Assembly: GCA_964623635.1 (NCBI GenBank)
Contig: CAZUUA010000029.1
Span: forward strand, 1 to 24,343
Source: UMGS1696 sp964623635
Lineage (GTDB): Bacteria > Bacillota > Clostridia > Oscillospirales > CAG-272
DNA: 24,343 nucleotides
Direction of reading: 5' to 3'
Below are positions 16,974-24,303 of this stretch, piece after piece. The notes under the pieces are model-generated. The model was not told where the DNA came from. It did no database searches and was given only the letters and a program-made list of their open reading frames with translations. Both the position numbers and the translations under genes were made by a program. How positions within the stretch are numbered: position 1 is the stretch's first letter; each line of letters opens with the position of its first letter.

Positions 16974-18173
16974 ATGGTGCCATATTATAACAAAAAACGG
17001 CTGGGGATCTACATCCACATTCCCTTCTGCCTGTCCAAGTGTGCCTACTGCGATTTCAACTCCGCACCGGCGCCGGACAGCCAGAGCATCACCCGGTATG
17101 TGAATGCGCTGATCACCCATATGGAACGGTATCGGGACGGCGTGAAGCTGTATGAACCCAATACAGTCTTCATCGGCGGCGGTACACCTACCTGCATTCC
17201 ACCGGAGGAGCTGACCCGGCTGATCAAGGCTGTACACCGCAACTTCCATCTGACCAAGGATGCGGAATTCTCCATCGAGGCCAATCCGGCTACGGTGACC
17301 TTTGAGAACCTGCGGCGACTGAACAAGCTGGGCGTGAACCGGATCAGCTTTGGACTGCAAAGTGCCCACGACAACGAGCTGAAGATCCTGGGCAGACGGC
17401 ACAACCGACAGGATTTTGTCCGCAGCTTCCGGATGGCAAGAGATGCCGGGTTCCAAAATATCAATGTAGATCTGATGTTTGGGATCCCCTACCAAACCAT
17501 GCAGTCCCTGCTGCACACCCTGCGGTTCGTGGTTCGACTGGGGCCGGAGCATATTTCCCTGTATGATCTGAAGATCGAGCCGGGGACAAAATTCTACCAG
17601 AACTACGATGAGATCCGTTCCCTGCTGCCGGATGAAGATCTGGATGCGGATATGTATCTGCAGGCCATCGAATATCTACGACAAATGGGATATGCCCAAT
17701 ACGAGATCTCCAACTTTGCCCGACCCGGTCGGATGTGTCTGCACAACCTCAAGTATTGGAACTGCGAAGAATACCTGGGCTTTGGCGTGTCGGCTCACTC
17801 CTACTTCAACGGGAACCGGTTTGCCTTTACGCCGGATCGAGAGAAATACTGTCGTGCCATCGAGGTACCCGGTTCTCCCATCCGGCTGACGGTGGAAAAC
17901 GAAGCGGTGGAGGAACGGGAACGGCTGGGCGAATACATCATGCTGCGGTTCCGGCTGAACGCAGGTCTGGACACCAGAGAATTCATTCGCCGATTCGGTA
18001 CGTCCTTCGATGCCCTCTACGGTCACAAGCTGACCCGGTTCCTCAAAGGCGGCTACATGACCTACCACAACGGCCGCTACGCCCTGACCCCACAGGGTAT
18101 GTTCGTCTCCAATTATATTTTGTCGGATATCCTGGAATTCGAAGACTTCGGAAAGTATATGTTCGGCAACTGA
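16974..18173 (+). CDS. hemW: HemW-like radical SAM protein (coproporphyrinogen III oxidase homologue)
   Basis: This 399-residue radical SAM enzyme carries the cluster motif CLSKCAYC (Cys19, Cys23, Cys26) in a YIHIPFCxxxCxYCDF context. A GGGTPT motif follows, then FSIEANPATV, NRISFGLQS and VDLMFGIPYQT. The C-terminal HemN_C region contains HNLKYWNCEEYLGFGVSAHSY. The CxxxCxxC spacing, size and position after lepA match HemW, a heme-binding protein/chaperone, rather than oxygen-independent HemN, so old 'coproporphyrinogen oxidase' labels probably do not apply. Only 6 nt separate it from lepA, and its ribosome site (GAGGA) lies within the last lepA codons, indicating coupled translation. Confidence 0.92.
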   Translation: MVPYYNKKRLGIYIHIPFCLSKCAYCDFNSAPAPDSQSITRYVNALITHMERYRDGVKLYEPNTVFIGGGTPTCIPPEELTRLIKAVHRNFHLTKDAEFSIEANPATVTFENLRRLNKLGVNRISFGLQSAHDNELKILGRRHNRQDFVRSFRMARDAGFQNINVDLMFGIPYQTMQSLLHTLRFVVRLGPEHISLYDLKIEPGTKFYQNYDEIRSLLPDEDLDADMYLQAIEYLRQMGYAQYEISNFARPGRMCLHNLKYWNCEEYLGFGVSAHSYFNGNRFAFTPDREKYCRAIEVPGSPIRLTVENEAVEERERLGEYIMLRFRLNAGLDTREFIRRFGTSFDALYGHKLTRFLKGGYMTYHNGRYALTPQGMFVSNYILSDILEFEDFGKYMFGN

Positions 18174-18234
18174 GCATACGTTACAAATATTCCACATCAC
18201 ATACAAAATTCCATCATAGAAAGGATCGAACCCT

Positions 18235-19242
18235 ATGAAAAAGATCGCTGCCTTTGTAGGCGATGCTGCCCAAGTGGCACGTGTATATAGCCAAGAGACC
18301 CTTGGTACCCTGGCAGAACGGTATGACTTTCTGGCCAATGGCAAGACCATGACCAAGGACGAGCTGCTGTCTCATCCGGCAGTGGGCACGGTGCAATACC
18401 TGTTCTCCACCTGGGGAATGCCGTCCTTCACCAACGACGAGATCCGGGATCAGCTGCCGGCTGCGGAAGCGGTGTTCTATGGTGCCGGTTCTGTACAGGG
18501 CTTTGCAAAACCCTTTCTGGAAGAAGGCGTGATGGTGTTCAGTGCCTGGGCAGCCAATGGCGTACCGGTGGCAGAATACACCTTTGCCCAGATCATTTTA
18601 GCTTCCACCGGCTTCTTTGGCAGACTCCATATGCCCGGTACCGGCTACAGCTGGCCCAATCGCCGGGACGCCGGATGGCCGGGGAACTACGAGACCAAGG
18701 TGGGTATCATTGGCGCCGGTATGATCGGGAAGATGGTCATCGAACGGCTACATACGCTGGACAAGGTAGAAGTGCTGGTGTTCGATCCGTTTTTGCCGGA
18801 GAACAAAGCGGCAGAGCTGGGCGTGACCAAGTGCGACCTTGCCACCATTTTTGCCACCTGTGACGTGATCTCCAACCACCTTGCCAACAATCCCCAGACG
18901 GTGGGTATGCTGGATGGCAAGCTGTTTGACACCATGAAGCCCACTGCCACCTTCATCAACACCGGCCGTGGCGCACAGGTGGTGGAAGCGGATCTGATCG
19001 CTGCCCTGCAGGAAGTGCCCACTCGTTGCGCCGTATTGGACGTGACCTGGCCGGAACCTGCTGCATCCGATTCCCCCTTCTACACCATGCCAAACGTGTA
19101 TCTGACGCCCCACATCGCCGGGTCTCTGGGCAACGAGGTCCATCGGATGGCAGAATATATGGCAGAAGAAGCCGATGCGTTCACGAATGGTCGGGACACC
19201 CGGTTTTCCGTGACCCTGCAGATGCTGGCGACCATGGCATAA
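18235..19242 (+). CDS. D-isomer-specific 2-hydroxyacid dehydrogenase
   Basis: This 335-residue NAD(P)-dependent oxidoreductase has the Rossmann GAGMIG (160-165) and an acidic cofactor-selecting residue in VFDP (Asp184), favouring NAD. The catalytic set is Arg245 (NTGRGA), Glu274 (WPEP) and His293 (TPHIAGS). Family members interconvert 2-keto acids and D-2-hydroxy acids. The N-terminal substrate domain is diverged and gives no substrate clue. The ribosome site AAAGGA is at 18220-18225. It starts 61 nt after hemW with no terminator between, so it might be read through, but its genomic partners appear to be the three downstream oxidoreductase-type genes (29-46 nt to the next gene). Confidence 0.9.
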   Translation: MKKIAAFVGDAAQVARVYSQETLGTLAERYDFLANGKTMTKDELLSHPAVGTVQYLFSTWGMPSFTNDEIRDQLPAAEAVFYGAGSVQGFAKPFLEEGVMVFSAWAANGVPVAEYTFAQIILASTGFFGRLHMPGTGYSWPNRRDAGWPGNYETKVGIIGAGMIGKMVIERLHTLDKVEVLVFDPFLPENKAAELGVTKCDLATIFATCDVISNHLANNPQTVGMLDGKLFDTMKPTATFINTGRGAQVVEADLIAALQEVPTRCAVLDVTWPEPAASDSPFYTMPNVYLTPHIAGSLGNEVHRMAEYMAEEADAFTNGRDTRFSVTLQMLATMA

Positions 19243-19288
19243 GGAAAGTCAGTCAGAAACATGAAGTGCAATGGAAAGTGAGTATCCT

Positions 19289-20599
19289 ATGCAAAAATTC
19301 ACATATCGAACAAAAGAAGCCTTGCTGGCGGCGGCAGAAGAAGCCCATGCATCCCTGCCCTATAGCGATGACCTGTCTGTGTTGTCTTCTCCTGTCCAAA
19401 TCGGTTCCTCTCATGTATCTCTGCGGAACCGGCTGACCATCCATCCCATGGAAGGCTTTGACTCCACCATCAACGGTGCGCCGGGGGAATTGACCCTGCG
19501 GCGGTGCGATCGGTTTGCTGCCGGTGGTGCCGGGTTGATCTGGCTGGAAGCAACGACAGTTGTAGAAGAAGGACGCACCAGTGAGGGACAGCTTTGGATC
19601 CACGACGGCAATGTGGATGCATTCAAGGCACTGGCCGAGCGGATGCATGAGCGTTCCGGCGGCACACCACTGATCCTGCAGCTGACCCACTCCGGTCGGT
19701 TTTCCAGACCCCACAACAAACCGGCACCGGTGATCTCCTACCACAATCCCCTGATGAACGAAAAGATGATGATCGACCCGGACTATCCCGTGGTGACGGA
19801 CGAATACTTAGACAGTCTGCCGGAGATCTTCGGGCACGCCGCCAAGCTGGCACGAGATGCCGGGTTTGACGGCGTGGACATCAAGTGCTGCCACAAGTAT
19901 CTGTTCAGCGAGCTGCTGTCGGCCTACGATAGACCCGGCCGATACGGCGGTTCCTTTGAGAATCGGGCAAGAGTCTTCTTTGACTCCATCGAAGCGGCGG
20001 CCACCTGGGAGACCAAGGATTTCGTTCTGGCGTCCCGGCTGGGGCTGTACGACTGCCTGCCCTACCCCTGGGGCTTTGGTGCCGATCACAACGACTACCT
20101 GACCATCGACTGGGACGAGCCGGAGAAGCTGTTGACCGGTGCCTATGACCGGGGCGTGCGGCTCATCGACATGACATTGGGTTCGCCCTACATCAATCCC
20201 CACGTGAACCGACCCTATGACGGTGGTGGCTACGAACCGCCGGAAACGCAGCTCACCGGTGTGGCGCGACTGCTGGAGGCGGCGGCGCATATGAAAAAGA
20301 CCTGTCCCGGTATCACCCTGATCGGCACAGGCTACAGCTATCTACGGCAGTTTGCACCGAACGTGGCGGCGGCTGTGGTGGAAGCTGGGATGGCCGACGG
20401 GGCTGGGTTTGGACGGCTTGCCTTTGCGTACCCGGATTTTGCCAAGGATATTTTGGAAAAGGGTGCGCTGGACACCAAGAAGATCTGCCTGACCTGCTCG
20501 AAATGCACGGCCATGATGCGGCAGATCCACGCCACCGGCTGTCCCATTCGGGATAGAGAGGTATACACGCCCATGTATCAGGAGCTGTTTGGGAAATAA
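19289..20599 (+). CDS. Old yellow enzyme family NADH:flavin oxidoreductase with C-terminal cysteine cluster
   Basis: The 436-residue protein is a TIM-barrel FMN enzyme of the OYE/2,4-dienoyl-CoA reductase family. Visible marks are NRLTIHPMEGFDS near the N-terminus, LILQLTHSGRFS, and DIKCCHKYLFSELLSAYDRPGRYGGSFENR. The position usually reading HxxH or similar is KCCH here (199-202). C-terminally, Cys400, Cys403, Cys406 and Cys418 form C-x2-C-x2-C-x11-C, close to the Fe-S motif of dienoyl-CoA reductases (commonly C-x2-C-x3-C-x11-C). The FAD/NAD(P) domain of the large reductases is absent. I chose ATG 19289 because GGAAAGTGAG precedes it at 6 nt; ATG 19271 lacks a ribosome site. It probably reduces an activated C=C bond. 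Confidence 0.88.
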   Translation: MQKFTYRTKEALLAAAEEAHASLPYSDDLSVLSSPVQIGSSHVSLRNRLTIHPMEGFDSTINGAPGELTLRRCDRFAAGGAGLIWLEATTVVEEGRTSEGQLWIHDGNVDAFKALAERMHERSGGTPLILQLTHSGRFSRPHNKPAPVISYHNPLMNEKMMIDPDYPVVTDEYLDSLPEIFGHAAKLARDAGFDGVDIKCCHKYLFSELLSAYDRPGRYGGSFENRARVFFDSIEAAATWETKDFVLASRLGLYDCLPYPWGFGADHNDYLTIDWDEPEKLLTGAYDRGVRLIDMTLGSPYINPHVNRPYDGGGYEPPETQLTGVARLLEAAAHMKKTCPGITLIGTGYSYLRQFAPNVAAAVVEAGMADGAGFGRLAFAYPDFAKDILEKGALDTKKICLTCSKCTAMMRQIHATGCPIRDREVYTPMYQELFGK

Positions 20600-20600
20600 T

Positions 20601-20939
20601 ATGGCAGAAGAAAAAGTTATGCGCTGTCCCGGCTGTGGTGGAGAAATGGAAAAGGGCTATATGCAGGTCACCAGTCCTCTGACCTTTGGGAAAGAGCGGC
20701 GGAAGGTGCTGTCCATGCTCGATACAGCCACCGTGGCGATCCATCCCATTGAGCACGATTTTGTCACCGGAGAGCTGTGCTTTCATGCATGGTACTGCGA
20801 AGGCTGCGGCTATATCCTGTTTGACACCACCGATCCACGGGCCGGCAAGGGACAGCGGTTCCGGGATACGTTTGCCAATGGGATGAACAAAGTATTCGAT
20901 GCCATAGACAATGCGTTCCCGGACAACAAGGAGGAATAA
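20601..20939 (+). CDS. Small zinc-ribbon protein (DUF6487/PF20097-like)
   Basis: A 112-residue protein with two CxxC pairs: Cys9/Cys12 in RCPGCGGEM and Cys66/Cys69 in WYCEGCGYILF. Together they form a split zinc ribbon around a central segment of about 50 residues. The C-terminal third (RFRDTFANGMNKVFDAIDNAF) looks helical. It resembles small zinc-ribbon proteins of unknown function widespread in Clostridia. The ATG is one base after the upstream stop; a TTG at 20589 in the same frame, overlapping the upstream gene and lying 4 nt from AGGAG, is an alternative start. It sits between two oxidoreductase genes, so it may serve that pathway, but nothing shows how. Confidence 0.75.
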   Translation: MAEEKVMRCPGCGGEMEKGYMQVTSPLTFGKERRKVLSMLDTATVAIHPIEHDFVTGELCFHAWYCEGCGYILFDTTDPRAGKGQRFRDTFANGMNKVFDAIDNAFPDNKEE

Positions 20940-20941
20940 CG

Positions 20942-21718
20942 ATGTATCAAGGCAAACGATGCGCCATTGTCACCGGTGCTGCCCGTGGGATCGGGAGAGG
21001 CATTTCGCTGGCACTGGCAAAGGATGGCTATGCGGTCTGCGGTGTGGGTACAAGACCTGCCACCGACGAACGAGTAGCGGCATATCTGGAAGAACTGCAG
21101 ACCCTGTCGCCGGAATCCTTTTACGTACAAGGGGACATTTCCGTGGCAGAAGATCGGGAAAAGATCCTGTCTGTCGCCTGGGACACCTTTGGAACGGTTG
21201 AGGTACTGGTGAACAATGCCGGTGTGGCGCCTACGGTACGGAACGACATTTTGGACATGACCGAGGAAAGCTACGATCGAGTGGTGGACATCAACTGCCG
21301 CAGTGTGTTCTTCTTGACCCAAGGCATGGCAAGACGGATGGCAGCTACAGAATCTGCCGAAATGCGTGCCATTGTGTTCATCACGTCCATCAGTGCAGAG
21401 GTATCCAGCACCAGCCGTGGGGAATACTGCATCTCCAAGGCAGGGCTGTCCATGGCGGTGAAGCTGTACGCCGACCGGATGGCGCAATATGGCGTGAACG
21501 TATACGAGGTGCGGCCGGGGATCATTGCCACAGACATGACCGCCGGTGTACGGGAGAAATACGAAAAGCTCATCGAAGGTGGGATCATGCCCATTGCCCG
21601 GATGGGAGAACCGGAGGACGTGGGCAACACGGTGCTGGCACTGGCGAACGGTGCCATGCGGTACTCCACGGGAGACGTGATCAACGTGGACGGCGGCATG
21701 ATGCTGCGGCGGCTGTGA
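20942..21718 (+). CDS. Short-chain dehydrogenase/reductase (FabG-like)
   Basis: This 258-residue classical SDR has cofactor motif TGAARGIG (11-18), NNAG (91-94), and the catalytic triad with Ser149 or Ser151 (ITSISAE) and Tyr162/Lys166 in YCISK. The PG motif is RPGII (191-195), and the C-terminus VINVDGGMMLRRL is typical. Its length suits a 3-oxoacyl-ACP-reductase-like or sugar/polyol dehydrogenase. Absence of any fatty-acid synthesis genes nearby and its place behind a hydroxyacid dehydrogenase and an OYE argue for a catabolic or specialised redox step rather than FabG proper. AAGGAGG overlaps the end of the preceding gene, 2 nt upstream, so translation is probably coupled. Confidence 0.9.
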   Translation: MYQGKRCAIVTGAARGIGRGISLALAKDGYAVCGVGTRPATDERVAAYLEELQTLSPESFYVQGDISVAEDREKILSVAWDTFGTVEVLVNNAGVAPTVRNDILDMTEESYDRVVDINCRSVFFLTQGMARRMAATESAEMRAIVFITSISAEVSSTSRGEYCISKAGLSMAVKLYADRMAQYGVNVYEVRPGIIATDMTAGVREKYEKLIEGGIMPIARMGEPEDVGNTVLALANGAMRYSTGDVINVDGGMMLRRL

Positions 21719-21731
21719 AATAAGAAAAAGA

Positions 21732-21773
21732 AACCACCGGATCGGCTATGGAAACCATAGGGATTCGGTGGTT
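21732..21773. terminator. Bidirectional terminator between SDR and mrr
   Basis: AACCACCG (21732-21739) pairs with CGGTGGTT (21766-21773), continued by GATC/GATT-like pairing and an inner CTATGG-AAA-CCATAG stem-loop. It is flanked by an A-rich run on the left and a T-rich run on the right, as expected for a shared stop between convergent genes. Confidence 0.88.
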
Positions 21774-21777
21774 ATTA

Positions 21778-22692
21778 TTATATTTCGCTTTCAAAGAAAT
21801 CCGTGTCGATCCTCTTGATCTCGATCACATCTTCCACGGATACGCCTAAGTTGAACTTGATCATCAGCTCCGTCAATCTTTTGCCGTCCACCAGCACGAT
21901 CTTGTGCTGCAGCTGCTTGCTGGCGTATTCGATGGCTTCGGCGGAAAACCGGGTGGTGGTGATGAACAGACCCTTGGTGGCACCCTGACCGGCTAAGGCA
22001 CCCATGAATTTCATGATCTCCGGTCTGCCTACGATGGAGTCGGTCTTCCATTTTTTGGCTTGGATGTACACGGAATCAAACCCAAACTCGTCGGAGGTCA
22101 CCACTCCATCGATGCCTTCATCGCCGCTTTTTTTGGTCACAGCCTCCTGATTTCGGGACAGGTCGCCGTAGCCCATTTTGATCAGTAGCTTCACCACCAG
22201 ATGCTCAAAATCGTATGGAGATATTTTGGTGATCTCCCGGAGCAGGTCGTCCGACAACGATGCGTGCAGCTGCTGTACAGCTTCCTCGATCATCTCCTGC
22301 GGTGTCTGGATATCCGCTGGATCGGGGGTAATACCTTCGACAGATTCGTTTACAGTGGCGTGACCTGTGTCTGAGCTGTATGCCTGAAACGATGGATACC
22401 GTTTTAGAAAATCCCGGTCGATGGCACAGCCTTCCTCGATCACACGTCGTCCTTCTGCCGTGATCGTATAAAGCCCACGTTTTGGAGAATCCATGAGACC
22501 GGCAATACGCATATATTTCACTGCCCAGTATGTTCTGGATTTCACGCTATTCAATCTCTTTGTTCGGTCTTCCTGCGTAAGCTGCAATACGTTTGCACAA
22601 TACATCCATAAAGTTTCTATGGAACATTCTGTATGTTCATATGAAAACGCCAAGCATGGTCGCATAAATTGATCCAATTTCGGTACTGCCAT
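21778..22692 (-). CDS. mrr: Mrr-type restriction endonuclease (type IV)
   Basis: The 304-residue protein has an N-terminal winged-helix recognition domain (Mrr_N, about residues 5-90, ending in RGLYTITAEGRRVIEEG). A C-terminal PD-(D/E)xK nuclease domain follows (Mrr_cat, about 158-290). Catalytic motifs are intact: the helix glutamate in YDFEHLVVKLL (about 163), Asp195 in GDEGIDG, and the QAKK motif (about 211-214) followed by the FITTTRFSAEAIEYA strand-helix typical of Mrr. Such enzymes cut modified or foreign DNA. I prefer ATG 22692, about 8 nt after an AAGAG site, over TTG 22698. It has its own promoter in the 63-nt gap behind the ATPase gene. Confidence 0.9.
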   Translation of the reverse strand: MAVPKLDQFMRPCLAFSYEHTECSIETLWMYCANVLQLTQEDRTKRLNSVKSRTYWAVKYMRIAGLMDSPKRGLYTITAEGRRVIEEGCAIDRDFLKRYPSFQAYSSDTGHATVNESVEGITPDPADIQTPQEMIEEAVQQLHASLSDDLLREITKISPYDFEHLVVKLLIKMGYGDLSRNQEAVTKKSGDEGIDGVVTSDEFGFDSVYIQAKKWKTDSIVGRPEIMKFMGALAGQGATKGLFITTTRFSAEAIEYASKQLQHKIVLVDGKRLTELMIKFNLGVSVEDVIEIKRIDTDFFESEI

Positions 22693-22724
22693 AGCCAAAT
22701 CTCTTTTCTGTCCCGTTTTCTTTG

Positions 22725-22753
22725 ATTATACCACATCCTTCGGCAAAATACAA
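22725..22753 (-). promoter_or_regulatory. Promoter of mrr
   Basis: On the minus strand, TTGTAT (22748-22753), a 17-nt spacer and TATAAT (22725-22730) preceded by TGTGG, a full extended -10. The mRNA would start near 22718, leaving a leader of about 25 nt. Confidence 0.72.
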
Positions 22754-22755
22754 TC

Positions 22756-23667
22756 TCACCGCATAAACTTATCCTTATGTTTCCAGAAAAAGTCAAAGTA
22801 TGTCCGTGTGTTCTCCAGCTCCCACCAATTCTTCTCCCGCACCGGCGTACTGTCTAAATCCAAGATCCATGCGTCCGGCAGGGCCAGCAGAAACGGCGAA
22901 TGGGTGGCGATGATCAGCTGACAGCCGCAGTACCGCACCAGCTCCGTCAGCATATCGGCCAGCTTGAGCTGCAATGCCGGGGCAAGGGAATTCTCCGGCT
23001 CGTCCAAACAATACAGTGTATCGCTGTGCATTTTTTCGTTGAAATATTGCAGGGCTGTCTCTCCGTTGCTTTGGAGCGTGAGATGCCGCCCGGCGTATTC
23101 CCGGAGATACTGTCGTCTGGTCACGGAACGCTTTCTTGCCTGATGTACCTTGCGGAATCGCTCGTAGTCGTCCAGTCCGGCCAGCTGGTTGGGTACAGGA
23201 CTATGTACTTCCCGGTTGTAGATCTCCCGTTCCTCGACCATCTTTGCGGAGACCTCTTCTTCCTCGGTGCGCATAGCGAGCATATAGTCGAACACGTCGT
23301 CGCTGGTGATGATCCGGCTGCCGTTGGGGATGCGGTAGGGAAAGCCCTCGTCGTCGTCTCCCATGGTGTAGGAGCAGGCAGCGGCGTATGCGTCAAACAG
23401 TTCTCCGGAATTGTGTGGGGCAATGCGGTTCAGTCCCAGCCGGGCAGCAATCAGGTTTAGTAGTGTACTTTTCCCCGACCCATTGGAGCCGTACAGAATG
23501 GTGATCCTGCCAAAGTCGATCTCGGTCAGCTCCTTCGCCGGGAAGATGCGGCAGGGATACAGATTGTCCACATAGCCGAATTTTTCTCCACCGTTCTCCA
23601 TCATTTGATACTGAATCAGTTTTTCCTCTGTTTCGTATGTGGGTAGTGTGAACCGGGTCACGTACAT
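22756..23667 (-). CDS. AAA family ATPase, ABC/OLD-like (COG3910 type)
   Basis: The 303-residue ATPase has Walker A GSNGSGKST (60-68), an ABC-signature-like LQSNGET (198-204), Walker B LYCLDEPENSL (218-228) and the switch histidine in ATHSP (254-258). These match the small predicted ATPases related to ABC/SMC-type and OLD-type proteins. No TOPRIM or nuclease domain is attached. I set the start at ATG 23667: a perfect AGGAGG (23675-23680) lies 7 nt upstream. The 25 extra upstream codons in frame run through the promoter, so they cannot be translated from it. It lies just before mrr on the same strand, which suggests a defence-related or DNA-associated role, but this is inference from position only. 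Confidence 0.85.
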   Translation of the reverse strand: MYVTRFTLPTYETEEKLIQYQMMENGGEKFGYVDNLYPCRIFPAKELTEIDFGRITILYGSNGSGKSTLLNLIAARLGLNRIAPHNSGELFDAYAAACSYTMGDDDEGFPYRIPNGSRIITSDDVFDYMLAMRTEEEEVSAKMVEEREIYNREVHSPVPNQLAGLDDYERFRKVHQARKRSVTRRQYLREYAGRHLTLQSNGETALQYFNEKMHSDTLYCLDEPENSLAPALQLKLADMLTELVRYCGCQLIIATHSPFLLALPDAWILDLDSTPVREKNWWELENTRTYFDFFWKHKDKFMR

Positions 23668-23709
23668 GGTGCGTCCTCCTATGGTTTCGCGAAAATTTGT
23701 TCTGTGTGT

Positions 23710-23738
23710 AGTATAGCATATCGCCGTGGGAAAGTCAA
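23710..23738 (-). promoter_or_regulatory. Sigma-A promoter of the AAA ATPase gene
   Basis: On the minus strand, TTGACT (23733-23738), a 17-nt spacer and TATACT (23710-23715), with TG one base before the -10. The start point near 23703 leaves about 36 nt to the ATG at 23667. Confidence 0.82.
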
Positions 23739-23801
23739 GCATCCGGGTCTATTCTCATCCAAAATGCATCCAAAGTTTACCGTAGGTATACCTTCTCCTT
23801 C

Positions 23802-23830
23802 TTACAATCGTATGACAAATGTGCTATACT
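23802..23830 (+). promoter_or_regulatory. Promoter of the broken zinc-ribbon gene
   Basis: TATACT (23825-23830) preceded by TGTGC gives an extended -10; TTACAA (23802-23807) at 17 nt is a poor -35. The start codon lies 30 nt downstream. Confidence 0.55.
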
Positions 23831-23859
23831 GTAAGCATCACAAAAAGGAGGTCGAGCAC

Positions 23860-24087
23860 ATGAAGATATGTCCCAAATGCGGTGCGATTTGAGAGAACGA
23901 CCGAAACACCTATCTGGATTGCGATACGGTACTCCCCAACGCTTTGTCCACGCTCCGGTATCGATGGTTCTACAACTGAGACACGCCCCCCTCGGATCAT
24001 GCGATTCCGGGAAACAAAATAGCAGCCTATATCCTTTGTATCGGCAGTGTGATCGTGCTGCTGTATGGGGTTTCGTTGTATATATAA
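23860..24087 (+). pseudogene. Zinc-ribbon/membrane-anchor gene interrupted by two in-frame TGA codons
   Basis: AAGGAGG (23845-23851) precedes an ATG and the reading MKICPKCGAI, then TGA at 23890-23892. Continued in the same frame, it reads NDRNTYLDCDTVLPNALS, a second TGA at 23977-23979, and then a hydrophobic segment IAAYILCIGSVIVLLYGVSLYI ending at TAA 24085-24087, directly on the terminator. This is the plan of small clostridial proteins with an N-terminal zinc ribbon and a C-terminal membrane helix. Cys4/Cys7 are kept, but the second pair shows only one Cys, so the ribbon is damaged. Other genes in this window stop with TGA, so wholesale recoding is excluded. A decayed gene is most likely; a short translated peptide or local read-through is less so. 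Confidence 0.65.
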
Positions 24088-24114
24088 AAAGAACGGCATG
24101 AACCGTTCTTTTTT
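24086..24114 (+). terminator. Terminator of the broken zinc-ribbon gene
   Basis: AAAAAGAACGG (24086-24096) pairs with CCGTTCTTTTT (24103-24113) around a 6-nt loop, with the T tract at 24109-24114. Its last bases touch the left end of the MITE-like element. Confidence 0.88.
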
Positions 24115-24116
24115 AA

Positions 24117-24288
24117 GGCGCCACCGCACAATTCTGATGATGCAGATGCGTCGGCAGATTTTTCGTCAGACAAAACAAATTCACCGCAGGCTTACACTCG
24201 TAAGGCAAGGTGGATTTGTGAAGTATGACGGGAAAGATGCAAGCAGATGTGCCATCAAGGCGTTAGCCGTGAATTGTGCGGTGGTGCC
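24117..24288. mobile_element. MITE-like hairpin element flanked by TTAA
   Basis: Bases 24115-24134 and 24271-24290 are inverted repeats of 20 bp with one mismatch (AAGGCGCCACCGC.. against the complement of ..GCGGTGGTGCCTT). Further in, CAAATTCACC (24176-24185) pairs with GGTGGATTTG (24209-24218), and a TTAC/GTAA tip closes the centre. The two halves are therefore imperfectly complementary along nearly their whole length. TTAA stands at both ends (24113-24116 and 24289-24292), consistent with a TTAA target duplication, though it may belong to the repeat itself. No coding capacity is seen. It is non-autonomous; the transposase would be elsewhere in the genome. Confidence 0.72.
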
Positions 24289-24303
24289 TTAATTATATCA
24301 GAG

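Noticed and set aside
23668..23742. N-terminal extension of the ATPase gene
   Set aside because: The -10 and -35 of its own promoter (23710-23738) lie inside this stretch, and a perfect AGGAGG marks the start at 23667.
23890..23979. Selenocysteine insertion at the two TGA codons
   Set aside because: No clear SECIS-like hairpin follows either TGA and the family is not a known selenoprotein, so decay is the simpler reading.
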